A DNA stretch of 64,000 nucleotides from GWE2-42-39 sp963668595 (GTDB lineage: Bacteria; Bacteroidota; Bacteroidia; Bacteroidales; Prolixibacteraceae). Location of the stretch: positions 868,001-932,000 of the forward strand of contig OY764876.1 of assembly GCA_963668595.1 (NCBI GenBank), in the 5' to 3' direction. Positions 34,692-44,111 of this stretch are shown piece by piece (positions within the stretch are counted from its first letter, which is position 1; the number at the start of each line of letters is the position of its first letter). Below the pieces are notes generated by a model. It made no database searches, had not been told where the DNA came from, and saw only the letters and a list, made by a program, of their open reading frames with translations. The position numbers were made by a program, and so were the translations under genes.

Positions 34692-35616
34692 ACACTTTTT
34701 GTTTCAGTTCGTTGTATTCATCGTCGCATTTACTGAGAAACGTGATGCCGCCGCCGCTTTTAAAAAGCAGTTCGTTGTTGTTTTGCTCCAAAAAGCGGAT
34801 CAATACGCAGCTATCCAGCCGTTCCCCGTCGAAGATACCAAAAATGCCGGTATAGTAGCCCCGTTGGTATTGCTCGGCAGCTTTAATAATCTCAACGGTT
34901 TTCTTTTTGGGGGCGCCGCAAATTGATCCGGCCGGAAGCATTCGGGTGATGATGGTTCCGAGTTGGTCGAGGTAATTGGCAGGGAGCAGTCCGCGTATTT
35001 TTGAACTCATTTGCAGCAGTTCGCCACGGTTGTTGCGTATGCGGTCGATGTACCGAAAGCTTTCCACCTCCACCTGTTCGGCCACCAGACTCAGGTCGTT
35101 GCGAATCAGATCGACAATGGTATTGTGTTCGGCCAGTTCTTTGCGGTCGTTTTTCAGTATCACCTCCGCATTGTTAATCCGGGCATCAATGGTTCCTTTC
35201 ATCGGGTTCGACGAAATAATCCCATCGCTGATGCGGACAAATATTTCGGGCGAGAAGCACACAAAACGGTCTTTCAGCCATATTTTGTACAGGGCCTCGC
35301 TGCGGTGGAAAATCTCTTCCATGCTGAGGTTGGTGTGTATCCGGCTCGGAAAGGTGAGATTAAGCAGATAGGTGTTTCCCTCGTGTATTTCCTCTTGCAC
35401 GCGGCTGAATGCTTCGGTGTAACGCTCCTTTGTCACCGGCTCGGCCTCCCATTGGATGCTTTGTGTGGGGAGCTGTTTCGCGGGGCAGTTGCTGTGCAGA
35501 GGAGTTTGCCAGCATATTTCACTTGTGTTGTGGTTGAGCTCAAAAAAGAGCGGTTCCAGCATGGCAAAGTCGATCAGAAAAGCAAAGGGAGAGCGGGCTT
35601 TTCCGCGCCGGTTCAT
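34675..35616 (-). CDS. pabB: Aminodeoxychorismate synthase component I (PabB)
   Basis: A 313-residue chorismate-binding enzyme. I choose the ATG at 35616 (MNRRGKARSPFAFLIDF), which has a purine-rich site GAGGAAG just before it; the longer frame starts at a TTG inside the -7 element, and an ATG at 35649 is nearly at the predicted transcript start. Catalytic blocks: SPEIFVRI, NPMKGTID, ELAEHNTIVDLIRNDLS, AGSICGAPKKKTVEII, RGYYTGIFGIFDGERLDSCVLIR and KSGGGIT. It aminates chorismate to 4-amino-4-deoxychorismate. The glutaminase partner PabA is not adjacent. Confidence 0.9.
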   Translation of the reverse strand: MNRRGKARSPFAFLIDFAMLEPLFFELNHNTSEICWQTPLHSNCPAKQLPTQSIQWEAEPVTKERYTEAFSRVQEEIHEGNTYLLNLTFPSRIHTNLSMEEIFHRSEALYKIWLKDRFVCFSPEIFVRISDGIISSNPMKGTIDARINNAEVILKNDRKELAEHNTIVDLIRNDLSLVAEQVEVESFRYIDRIRNNRGELLQMSSKIRGLLPANYLDQLGTIITRMLPAGSICGAPKKKTVEIIKAAEQYQRGYYTGIFGIFDGERLDSCVLIRFLEQNNNELLFKSGGGITFLSKCDDEYNELKQKVYVPFA

Positions 35617-35655
35617 CTCTTCCTCAATATATTTCTTTCTGTTTTTCATGCGCGC

Positions 35656-35663
35656 CAAAGATA
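35656..35663 (-). promoter_or_regulatory. -7 element (TATCTTTG) of pabB-pabC
   Basis: Exact TAnnTTTG match on the minus strand. Start of transcription is expected near 35650, giving a leader of about 33 nt to the ATG at 35616. Confidence 0.65.
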
Positions 35664-35669
35664 GAAAGA

Positions 35670-35790
35670 ATTTGATTTGAGAGTTGTAAGTAGTAAGTCG
35701 TAAGTCAAAAGTACAAAGTCCAAAATCCCAAGTCCAAAGTTCAAAAGGTCATGAGTACAGGGCGGAGAAGTCAATGAGTTTGTACCATTA
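35670..35790 (-). repeat. Composite repeat, partial copy (module D only, minus orientation)
   Basis: Contains agtagtaagtcgtaagtc, caaagtccaaaatcccaag, and tgagtacagggcggag, the reverse complement of module D plus the end of module C. Confidence 0.75.
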
Positions 35791-35892
35791 ATCCCAATGT
35801 CATATAGTTGAGAGTTAGCGGGCCTAATAAATGACGCAACCAGAACGATTGAAGAATCATCTTACTGACAAAAACTTTAAAAATTGATGTAT

Positions 35893-36333
35893 ATGAAAAG
35901 ATTAATTCAAATTATTACATTGTCTTTGATGATTTTCGTTTTTAGTTGCGAAAAAGATAATAATGACTCCGAAAACATTAAGATTATTACAGGTAAAAAA
36001 GAGTATGTTGTAAATAGCAAGATTGATGTGAACCTAAAAAATGATTTAAACAAACAAGCATATCATTTTAAGTGTGATAACGTTGATTTGTGTCCTGCGA
36101 AAATATTGAAAAATGAGAATGGTGTATGGACTGAGAATGAATATTCGGGTGCTTGTACTCAAATGGGACCAATGGGATATTTTGGCAAATTAGATATGGC
36201 TGAGACTAAACACGATACTATATCATTATTCAATGAGATTGGCAAATTTAAATTGAGATATAGATTTGTGGTGGATAATGATACATTAGATTTTGACTCA
36301 AATGAATTTTTATTATACGGATTAGAACTTTAA
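35893..36333 (+). CDS. Small predicted surface lipoprotein, unknown function
   Basis: About 147 residues from ATG 35893 (MKRLIQIITLSLM); another ATG lies two codons upstream and the longest frame starts at a TTG. Lipobox VFSC with Cys at about 19, followed by EKDNND, an acidic stretch like the surface-export signal of Bacteroidota lipoproteins. The remaining 120 residues look like one beta-sandwich domain (KEYVVNSKIDVNLKN ... FKLRYRFVVDNDTLDFDS). Three cysteines in the middle. Family not recognised. AT-rich and isolated between repeats, so possibly acquired. Confidence 0.65.
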   Translation: MKRLIQIITLSLMIFVFSCEKDNNDSENIKIITGKKEYVVNSKIDVNLKNDLNKQAYHFKCDNVDLCPAKILKNENGVWTENEYSGACTQMGPMGYFGKLDMAETKHDTISLFNEIGKFKLRYRFVVDNDTLDFDSNEFLLYGLEL

Positions 36334-37178
36334 AATAAATTACGCCCGCTAATGAATAGGACTCTGAACGGTCTGCAAGACCCGGTATCGCCTAAGTCGA
36401 GATTGAATTATTTCCCGGTCTATTTTGCAGAATTTTTTTCTGTGTACTTAATGACCGCTACATCCTTTTTGTCATGAGGGTGTCTAAAAAGTAAATAAAA
36501 TAATCAACTTACAATTTGAAAGCTTCTTCTGAAAATCTCCCAAGGGGGACTTGAAAGCCGCGCATGAGATAGGTTTCAGTCTGGTGTCTGGCAATCCGAA
36601 AATCTTTTCTTTGGCTGTTAGTCTTATGTCTAAAATCTTGCGTCTTGTGTCTTGCAGCTTACGTCTCTCTGTTTTTCTTCTGCCTTCTGCCTGTTCTTTT
36701 CTCTGTTCCTTATTCCCTTCTCCGTTGTAGCTTTTGTTAGCGCCGGAATGTAAGGTTATCTTAACGGCCGTTAGAAGGTCATCTCTTTTTTTTCAGATTT
36801 GGCAGAACGGCCGGAAGTTTTTTTTGATGATGATTGCTACAGACAGGACACCGCTCTGCGGTTAAAAAGTGCATGAGTTCGAAGTTCATGAGTACAAAGT
36901 TCCAAGTACAAAGTCCTAAATCCCAAGTCCGAAGTACAGGGCGGAGGAAATGAGTTTTTACAATCCCCCGAGGGGGGACTTAAGCAGCCTTTTCTGAATT
37001 TTAGTAATCCGAAAATCTTTTCTTTGGCTGTTAGTCTTATGTCTAAAATCTTGTGTCTTGCAGCTTACGTCTCTCCGTTTTTCTTCTGCCTTCTGCCTGT
37101 TCTTTTCCTGATTCCCTTCTCCCTGTTCCCTGTTCCTTTGCCTTCCTTCTCCCTTGCAGCTCTGAAAAAAAAACAGAA
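36334..37178 (-). repeat. Composite repeat copies 5 and 6 with linker (minus orientation)
   Basis: From about 36530 to 37165 the modules of the dispersed repeat run in reverse order: C (36530-36560), B (36610-36660), A (36680-36725), linker with taacggccgtta (36720-36870), D (36870-36940), C (36945-36985), B (37000-37060) and A (37080-37165). 36334-36530 is spacer without a gene. Confidence 0.85.
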
Positions 37179-37206
37179 AACCCCGGGTTGGCATTCCCAG
37201 GGTTCT
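37178..37206 (-). terminator. Rho-independent terminator of the EF-G2 gene
   Basis: aaccctggg (37205-37197 on the minus strand) pairs with cccggggtt, followed by a T-rich run. Confidence 0.75.
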
Positions 37207-37248
37207 TCATGTTAGTCTAGATTTGTGTATTGAACTAGAATATTGGTT

Positions 37249-39405
37249 CTATTCTTCATCCTGCTCAGCAGCGTATGTTGCAAGCAGTTCTTCCTGTACG
37301 TCGGCAGGAACTTTTTCGTAATCGGCATACTTCATGTTGAAGCGGCCGCGACCACCAGTGAGAGAACTGAGCGAAGTCGAGTACTTGTTCATCTCTTTAA
37401 GCGGTACACGGGTTGTAATTTTCTCGAACCCTCTTTCGCTACCCATTCCCATGATGAGGGCACGGCGGCCTTGCAGGTCACTCATTACATCGCCCATGCG
37501 TTCGCTGGGGGTAAATACTTCCATGTCGTAGATCGGCTCCAGAATTTTCGCCCCGGCATTTCTGAATGCCTGACTGAATGCGTTACGTCCAGCCAGTTTG
37601 AAGGAGATTTCGTTTGAGTCAACCGGGTGCATTTTACCGTCGTAAACATACACGATAATGTCGCGGGCATACGATCCGGTAAGAGGGCCTTCTTCCATTT
37701 TCTCCATAATTCCTTTCAGAATAGCCGGAAGGAAACGGGCATCGATTGATCCACCTACGATACAGTTGCAGAAGATCAGTTTACCACCCCATGGCAGTTT
37801 GTGTTCCTGTACATCGCGTACCGACAGTTTTTGTTCTTTTCCGTCGAAGAAGAACACGTTTTTGGGTGCTGCACCTTCTTCGTACGGCTCAATAATCAGG
37901 TGAACTTCGCCAAACTGACCGGCACCACCCGATTGTTTTTTATGCCGATAGGAGGCTTGTGCATACTTGGTAATGGTTTCGCGGTACGGGATTTTCGGCG
38001 CCAGGAACTGAATGTCGATTTTATGTACATGGTCGAAGAACCATTTTAAGGTATTCAGGTGATATTCGCCTTGTCCTTCTACGATCAGCTGTTTCAATTC
38101 TTTGGAGTATTCAACCAGATATGTTGGGTCCTCGTAACGGATGCGGTGCAGGATTTCGCCTACTTTTTCGTCGTCCGATTCATTTACCGCTTTTACTGCA
38201 ACCCTGAATTTTGGATCGGGGAACACAATGGGGGCAAATTTTATATCGAGTTCTTTATCGCCAAGCGTTTGGTTGAACTTGGTTTCTTTCAGTTTTACCG
38301 AGCAGCCGATGTCGCCGGCAACCATTTCCGAAACGGCAGTACGGGTTTTACCTGCTACGGCAAAAATTTGCGAAATACGTTCCTTGTTTCCATTGCTGGA
38401 GTTGATCAGGTCTTTTCCTTCTGTGAGTTTTCCCGACATCACTTTGAAATAAGTGATCTCGCCAACGTGCGATTCAACCGAAGTTTTAAATACGAACAAA
38501 GAGGTAGGTTGATTTTCGTTCATGGTCACGGTTTTGCCTTGCACAATTTCGCGCATAGGCACTTCGCTTGGTGCCGGGGCAATATTGCAAATGAATTCCA
38601 TCAGGCGGTTTACACCAATGTTTTTCTTTGCACAGGTACAGAAAACCGGATACAGGTCGCGTTTAACCATTCCTTTTTTCATCCCTTTACGCATGTCGTC
38701 TTCCGAAAGCGATCCTTGTTCGAAATACAACTCCATCAGCGATTCTTCGTTTTCGGCAGCCATTTCAACCAGTTGGTTGTGTAGTTCGTCGGCACGTTCT
38801 TTTTCGCTGGCCGGAATATCCAGAACTTCCGGTTTTCCGCCGTCTGGTCCGTATTTATATAGTTTCATTTTCAGTACATCCACAATTGAGCTGAAACCTG
38901 GTCCGGCATCAATCGGGTATTGTACGATGGTTACTTTATTTCCGAAGGTTCCCCGTGCTTCTTCAATCACCTTGTCGTAATTGGCATTCTCGTGATCGAG
39001 TTGATTGATAATCAAAATAAGCGGGGTTTTTGTTTTTTCAGCATGACGATTGGCCGATTCAGTTCCGGCTTCCACCCCGTTTGAGGCGCTCATCAGCATC
39101 AATCCCAAACCAGTTACTTGCAGCGATGCAACTACGCCACCACAAAAATCGTCGAGGCCGGGAGTGTCAAGAATGTTAATCTTTTTGTCGTTGAATTCAG
39201 TGTAGAGGAGGGTAGAATAGACGGAGTTTTGATACTCTTGTTCGATCAGGTGATAGTCGGAAACGGTGTTCTTGTTTGCAACTTCGCCTCTGCGGTTTAT
39301 TACTCCACCCTCGAAGAGCATTGCTTCTGCGAGGGTGGTTTTCCCACTGCCCGAATTACCTATTAAAGTAATGTTCCGGATTTGTTCGGTTTTATAGATT
39401 TTCAT
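37249..39405 (-). CDS. Elongation factor G paralogue (EF-G2) with altered GTPase motif
   Basis: A 718-residue EF-G homologue with all five domains: GTPase (1-270), domain II (about 285-370), and domains III-V to the end. G1 is GNSGSGKT (16-23). G3 is DTPGLDD: position 84 is Leu where translation factors have the catalytic His of DTPGH. G4 is NQLD (134-137) instead of NKxD. Such changes mark the second EF-G of Bacteroidota; an EF-G2 of Bacteroides thetaiotaomicron is reported to promote translocation without GTP hydrolysis and to aid gut colonisation under starvation. By analogy this protein probably supports translation under stress or carbon limitation. It stands alone with its own terminator. 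Confidence 0.87.
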   Translation of the reverse strand: MKIYKTEQIRNITLIGNSGSGKTTLAEAMLFEGGVINRRGEVANKNTVSDYHLIEQEYQNSVYSTLLYTEFNDKKINILDTPGLDDFCGGVVASLQVTGLGLMLMSASNGVEAGTESANRHAEKTKTPLILIINQLDHENANYDKVIEEARGTFGNKVTIVQYPIDAGPGFSSIVDVLKMKLYKYGPDGGKPEVLDIPASEKERADELHNQLVEMAAENEESLMELYFEQGSLSEDDMRKGMKKGMVKRDLYPVFCTCAKKNIGVNRLMEFICNIAPAPSEVPMREIVQGKTVTMNENQPTSLFVFKTSVESHVGEITYFKVMSGKLTEGKDLINSSNGNKERISQIFAVAGKTRTAVSEMVAGDIGCSVKLKETKFNQTLGDKELDIKFAPIVFPDPKFRVAVKAVNESDDEKVGEILHRIRYEDPTYLVEYSKELKQLIVEGQGEYHLNTLKWFFDHVHKIDIQFLAPKIPYRETITKYAQASYRHKKQSGGAGQFGEVHLIIEPYEEGAAPKNVFFFDGKEQKLSVRDVQEHKLPWGGKLIFCNCIVGGSIDARFLPAILKGIMEKMEEGPLTGSYARDIIVYVYDGKMHPVDSNEISFKLAGRNAFSQAFRNAGAKILEPIYDMEVFTPSERMGDVMSDLQGRRALIMGMGSERGFEKITTRVPLKEMNKYSTSLSSLTGGRGRFNMKYADYEKVPADVQEELLATYAAEQDEE

Positions 39406-39970
39406 TCTCTAATATTTTTGGTGATTAGTTCGCGATTATGGTATCAAAAAGTGTCATATTTTTCGATGACCATCAAATTTAGTAATAATTTAATAACAAA
39501 CAAGAGTGCTTCTGTGTGGGGAAATGTGTTATAGAATTATTCTTTTAATTTGGAGATGATGGACATGTTAATTTATAGTGAATTAATAAGTGTGTTGACT
39601 GTCAGTGGATAAAAAATATTTACATTTTTTAACGAATGGGGCGGCTTTTTGAGCTTATTTTTTGGCAAAAATGTTTATGTGGTTCGTGAGTTGGTTTTTC
39701 GGTAAAGATATTTTCCTGAAAAGAAGCGATTGTTGGCTGGAGTGAGTGCTTTATATCGAAGAGAGTTTCTTCGCATCAATCTTACGAAGGATTGGTTTTT
39801 CTGACAGGAAATAAATGAGGACAAACAGCTTCATGATTACGTGTATAAAGATGACATGTGGATTCATTTTGTTGAAAAACCTTTTTTGTTTTTGGTGTAG
39901 AATCGTTGTAACTTGTTGGTAGTTTGATTTTAATATGCCTCAGTAAATGAAACTATAAATAATTATTGCT
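39406..39970. other. 565-bp intergenic region
   Basis: AT-rich and divergent between EF-G2 and amidase genes. I see no gene, RNA or clear promoter match. Confidence 0.5.
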
Positions 39971-40909
39971 ATGATTTTACAAATCGGTTCACAAGGAGAG
40001 CAAGTGAAAGTTTTACAGGATTTTCTTCAAATTTCTGCTGATGGTGTTTTCGGAAAAGAGACACAGGAAGCGGTAAAAAAATGGCAGCAACAGCACGGAT
40101 TGGTTGCCGATGGGATAGTGGGGCCGAAAACCTGGACAGCAATGGGCATTGCAACGACTGATAAAACGGAACAGCTGGCGCATATTTCGCCCGAACTGAG
40201 CATGCAGAAACATTATTTGCCTGCCGGGGAATATTTTGATGGTCCTACGAAAAAAGAATGGCTCTTTTTGCATCATACCGCCGGATGGCACAAACCCATG
40301 GAGGTAATTGACGGTTGGGCTGGTGATGATCGTGGTCCGGTAGCCACTGAATTTGTCATTGGTGGACAAAGCGTAAAAGGAAATGATACAAGCCATGATG
40401 GTGAGCTTGTGCAGGCTTTCCCGACAGGAGGCTATGCCTGGCATTTAGGCATTGGCAATACGCAGGTACATCGTAATTCGGTTGGCATTGAAACGTGCAG
40501 TTTTGGAAAATTAACGATGGATGGTTATTACAAGGAAGTAGATAAGACGGAGCAGTGGATTCCTGTGAAAAAAGGGTATTTATATACCTATGTGGGAACC
40601 GAAGTTAATGCTGCCCAATCGGTGCAGTTGAAACAAGCTTTTCGCGGGTTTCTTTACTGGCATCGTTATTCCGATAAGCAACTGGAAGTATTGCGAGAAT
40701 TGATCGTTTATGTGGCGAATCGCGACTCGATTGATGTTCGACAGGGTTTGCCTGCACTGGTGCGTGAAAAGGGCGCAGAAGCGTTTAATTTGTACGATCG
40801 GGGATTGGTGGCCCGAACGCCGGGCTTGTGGTGTCATGCCAATGTTGCAACCAATAAATTCGATATGTTTCCGCAGCAGGAACTAATAGATATGTTGCTC
40901 AGCTTGTAA
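39971..40909 (+). CDS. N-acetylmuramoyl-L-alanine amidase with peptidoglycan-binding domain
   Basis: A 312-residue protein. Residues 3-58 are a PG_binding_1 domain (GSQGEQVKVLQDFLQ ... DGIVGPKTWTAMG). From about 95 an Amidase_2 (type 2) domain starts with WLFLHHTAGWH, zinc ligand His in HH; YAWHLGIG supplies the second region. It cuts the amide between MurNAc and L-Ala of peptidoglycan. There is no signal peptide, so either export is unconventional, it is a phage-type endolysin, or it acts after lysis. No holin or phage gene is near. It is followed by the inverted repeat 40925-41058. Confidence 0.8.
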   Translation: MILQIGSQGEQVKVLQDFLQISADGVFGKETQEAVKKWQQQHGLVADGIVGPKTWTAMGIATTDKTEQLAHISPELSMQKHYLPAGEYFDGPTKKEWLFLHHTAGWHKPMEVIDGWAGDDRGPVATEFVIGGQSVKGNDTSHDGELVQAFPTGGYAWHLGIGNTQVHRNSVGIETCSFGKLTMDGYYKEVDKTEQWIPVKKGYLYTYVGTEVNAAQSVQLKQAFRGFLYWHRYSDKQLEVLRELIVYVANRDSIDVRQGLPALVREKGAEAFNLYDRGLVARTPGLWCHANVATNKFDMFPQQELIDMLLSL

Positions 40910-40924
40910 GCTATACCGAAAAGA

Positions 40925-41058
40925 AAAAGCTGTCTCAAAAATAAATTGCCGGAAGAGGTAGTTAAATAATCCGAATAATGTGAATTGATTCTCTGTAAAG
41001 CTACCAATTGAAAATAGTAAATTATTTAATGGTAAATACTTCTTTTGAGACAGCTTTT
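40925..41058. repeat. 16-bp inverted repeat enclosing 134 bp
   Basis: aaaagctgtctcaaaa (40925-40940) and its exact complement (41043-41058). The 102 bases between are AT-rich and without an open frame. Could be a long-loop terminator pair for the convergent genes, or a tiny inverted-repeat element. Confidence 0.7.
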
Positions 41059-41063
41059 GTTTT

Positions 41064-41813
41064 TTACTCTAGTTTCTTTTCCGGCCAGTTCTTCTTTCCG
41101 TTAAATATGTGCCATTCGATAAGTACTTTCTTTTCAATAGAAATATAATCGGGATTGAATACCACTGATTCTGAACTGGAAAAACTGCCTGAATCTGTAC
41201 TCGTAATACCTCTGATCATGATGTCTTTGTCCGGACCAGTATAGTCGTAAATAACTTTGGTGATACGGTCTGTTTTTATTCCCGATTGTTTTTCAAGTAG
41301 TTCTGCTTTGGCTTTGGCATCGGCAACTGCTTCTTTTATTGCCTGTTCATTTAATGCGTCTTTTTGTTTGTCTGATAGTGTGAAGCTTACTGTATAAATA
41401 GCCTGATTGGCAAGCAATACCTGAATAATCTTATCCATCGATTCGGGGGTGTAGGTGTTGTTAATTGTTAGCCGTATTTGTCCCTGGTATCCTTCTTTTA
41501 CGCGTTCGTTATTTTTGTATGCATAATTCTCATTGATTGAATAAAGAGAAGTTTTTATGATCTCGCGGGTAACTCCGGTTTTGATTAATTCGCTTTGTAG
41601 TGTGCTGCTCTGGGCGAATAGCTTTTTTGAAGTGGTTGCATAATCTGGATCATTTTCGGTTATCCAGATGCTTACCAGGAAATTTTCGGGCAAGGCCTTG
41701 ATACTTGCTTTGCCTACCACCTGTAATCGGTCGGTAATTTCTTCGTCGGCATACACACTGGAGGCGAAAATCGCTGCGGCGAAAAGAATGGATAGAAATA
41801 ATTTGATTTTCAT
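41064..41813 (-). CDS. SIMPL-domain (DUF541) periplasmic protein
   Basis: A 249-residue protein with a signal peptide (1-22, ASSVYA). The rest is a SIMPL/DUF541 domain: LQVVGKASIKALPENFLVSIWI, then an alternating pattern ending AVADAKAKAELLEKQSGIK, as in BP26/Omp28-like proteins and Pelle-interacting SIMPL. Function in bacteria is uncertain; members can form ring-shaped periplasmic oligomers. Monocistronic on the minus strand, convergent with the amidase gene. Confidence 0.85.
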   Translation of the reverse strand: MKIKLFLSILFAAAIFASSVYADEEITDRLQVVGKASIKALPENFLVSIWITENDPDYATTSKKLFAQSSTLQSELIKTGVTREIIKTSLYSINENYAYKNNERVKEGYQGQIRLTINNTYTPESMDKIIQVLLANQAIYTVSFTLSDKQKDALNEQAIKEAVADAKAKAELLEKQSGIKTDRITKVIYDYTGPDKDIMIRGITSTDSGSFSSSESVVFNPDYISIEKKVLIEWHIFNGKKNWPEKKLE

Positions 41814-41973
41814 GGTACAATCTTTTTTGTGGTTTTGAATTGCTTGCTATGGTGGAGTTTTTTATACACCGATAGTAATGGACTATTAAAATTAAACATT
41901 TCGGTTTAACAAAAATAAGGCCAGTTCATCGGTGAGAGCTTGTGCATTGCAGGTGGCAGTGACCAATAGAAAC

Positions 41974-42006
41974 GCAAAAAGCCGGATGATTGTCCGACTT
42001 TTTGTG
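41974..42006 (-). terminator. Rho-independent terminator of the lrp-like gene
   Basis: Stem aaaaag-cgga / tccg-cttttt (41976-42003) with a short loop, followed on the minus strand by T-rich sequence. Confidence 0.75.
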
Positions 42007-42027
42007 TTTTTATGTTAGAGCAAATAC

Positions 42028-42507
42028 CTACTTGATAGGTACTTGTCGTTTGAACATCATTTCCAGTGAGATAAATGTCTCGGTGCGTGCAATACCGTCA
42101 ATTTCCTGAAGTTGCTCGTCGATGATTTTTTTCAGGTGCTTGTTGGTTTTCGTCTGTATTTTAATAAAAATGGCATACGATCCGGTGGTATAGTGACATT
42201 CCACAATTTCAGGAATAGTCTGCAAAGCCTGTACAACTTGTTGGTGAAATTTGGCTTTTTCAAGATGGATACCCATGTATGCGCATGTATTGTATCCCAG
42301 TTTTTGAGTGTTAACAATGAATTCGCTTCCCGAAACCACGCCGAGGTTAAGCAGGCGCTGCACGCGTTGATGAATTGCAGCTCCGGAAACCCCACATTCG
42401 CGGGCTACTTCGAGGAAAGGGATACGTGCATTCTTGGTAATTAGTCGTAGAATCTTCTCGTCTAACTCATCAATCTGCGGTATAGGTTCAATATAATCTT
42501 CGTTCAT
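42028..42507 (-). CDS. Lrp/AsnC-family transcriptional regulator
   Basis: A 159-residue regulator. The N-terminal winged helix-turn-helix LDEKILRLITKNARIPFLEVARECGVSGAAIHQRVQRLLNLGVV is typical; the C-terminal RAM/AsnC domain (about 85-150) senses amino acids and builds the octamer. It probably controls amino acid metabolism or transport. The nearest genes (SIMPL, MscS) give no obvious target. Confidence 0.93.
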   Translation of the reverse strand: MNEDYIEPIPQIDELDEKILRLITKNARIPFLEVARECGVSGAAIHQRVQRLLNLGVVSGSEFIVNTQKLGYNTCAYMGIHLEKAKFHQQVVQALQTIPEIVECHYTTGSYAIFIKIQTKTNKHLKKIIDEQLQEIDGIARTETFISLEMMFKRQVPIK

Positions 42508-42738
42508 AGTGCGAGCTTATTTCTTATAAGGTTTAAAATTGAAACGTAAATGTATAAAAAAATGTCAAATCCTAAATATATATGCTTCAAAACATGTCAT
42601 CTGATAACAGATTAAAATTAGCCGCAAAAATAGCAAGCCTTTTCAATTTTTGAAGGATTTGCGAAAGTATGTCAATTTTTTTGCAAAAGGCATGATATTG
42701 ATAAGGAAATCAAGGGAATATTTCTCCTTTTTCTCCAA

Positions 42739-43992
42739 TTATTGTTTGCGAATAAAATCAACAATATCGTTTCCAGTCGGGTTTTGGAATACTTTCAACT
42801 CGAATTCGGGCAAAACAGCTAAAATGTGATCAAAAATATCGGCCTGAATGCTTTCGTAGATATTCCACTGCTGCTCTTTACTGAACAGATATATTTCAAC
42901 CGGAATTCCTTTTTCGGTAGGTTGAAGATGGCGAACCAGCAGAGTCATTTCCTGATTGACTTGCGGATGATGCTGCAAGTACGATTCAAGGTATTTGCGG
43001 AAAATACCCAGATTGGTCTGTCTGCGGGCATTGAAAACATCATCATTGTCGATATTCCGTTGTTTATTGAAGTCGGTAATTTCCTTTTGCTTTTCGGTTA
43101 CGTAATCGCGAATAAGCTGGAATCGCTGGAATTTTTCGAGCATGTTGTTGTCGCAGAATTTAACGCTTTTCATGTCGAGATTGATCGACCGTTTGATGCG
43201 CCGGCCTCCTGATTCTTCCATGCCACGCCAGTTGTTAAACGAGTCGGAAACCAGCGAATAGATCGGAACAGAAGTGATTGTTTTGTCCCAGTTCTGAATT
43301 TTTACGGTGGTCAGACTGATGTCGATTACAGTACCGTCAGCATTGTGTTTGGGAACTACAATCCAGTCGCCCGGTTTTACCATATTATTGGCCGATAGCT
43401 GGATGCCTGCAACAAAACCAAGAATAGCATCTTTAAACACCAATAATAACACAGCTGCAATTGCTCCCAAACCGCCAATCAGGTACTTGGGCGATTTTCC
43501 GGCAATGAATGAAATGATAAAAATGGCCGCAATGAAATAGATGAAAATATTGACAAGCTGTATGTAGCCTTTAATCGGTTTATTTTGTGCGTAGGACGTA
43601 GTTTCATAAATGTCCATCCCTGCTTTAACAAATCGGGTAGAAACCATTGTGCCGATGAGTACAAAATAAATCAGGCTGAAACGATATAAAATGGCCTCAA
43701 TGCTTTCAATTTCGGAGAAATTATAGGTAAAATAGAACACAAATGCAGCAGGCAGGTGTGCAAATGCCGAAAACACTTTACGTTCGAGCATGAAATCGTC
43801 CCAGTTCGATTTGGTTTTCAGCACCATTTTGTGAATGCTACTTAGCAATACTTTTTTGCTGATAAAAAAGATGATGTAGGCCAGTAGCCAGATTGTTATC
43901 AGGCATATAAGGATGGAACATGCATCGGCAAAAAAGTTGCTGAAATTTAGTTCCTGAAATAAGTCATTTAAATAGAGATATAAATGTTTCAT
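42739..43992 (-). CDS. Small-conductance mechanosensitive ion channel (MscS family)
   Basis: A 417-residue membrane protein with about five hydrophobic segments in the first 190 residues, the last being the pore helix (GGLGAIAAVLLLVFKDAILGFVAG). It is followed by the MscS beta domain (NNMVKPGDWIVVP ... GTVIDISLTTVKIQNWDKTITSVPIYSLVS). Longer than the 286 residues of E. coli MscS because of extra N-terminal spans and a longer C-terminal cytoplasmic part, as in YbdG-type channels. It releases solutes on osmotic downshock. Confidence 0.9.
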   Translation of the reverse strand: MKHLYLYLNDLFQELNFSNFFADACSILICLITIWLLAYIIFFISKKVLLSSIHKMVLKTKSNWDDFMLERKVFSAFAHLPAAFVFYFTYNFSEIESIEAILYRFSLIYFVLIGTMVSTRFVKAGMDIYETTSYAQNKPIKGYIQLVNIFIYFIAAIFIISFIAGKSPKYLIGGLGAIAAVLLLVFKDAILGFVAGIQLSANNMVKPGDWIVVPKHNADGTVIDISLTTVKIQNWDKTITSVPIYSLVSDSFNNWRGMEESGGRRIKRSINLDMKSVKFCDNNMLEKFQRFQLIRDYVTEKQKEITDFNKQRNIDNDDVFNARRQTNLGIFRKYLESYLQHHPQVNQEMTLLVRHLQPTEKGIPVEIYLFSKEQQWNIYESIQADIFDHILAVLPEFELKVFQNPTGNDIVDFIRKQ

Positions 43993-44111
43993 CTTGCGTA
44001 CCTTTCGATTTATAAAGTATAATTCCGCGTCAAAACTATGAATTTGACCTGATTTGGCAAATAAAAATGCACTTACGAATAAAATTCAATTACTTAGATT
44101 AATAAACTGTT

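Noticed and set aside
39971..40909. Prophage endolysin
   Set aside because: No signal peptide, but also no holin, portal, capsid, integrase or other phage gene nearby; kept as a chromosomal amidase.
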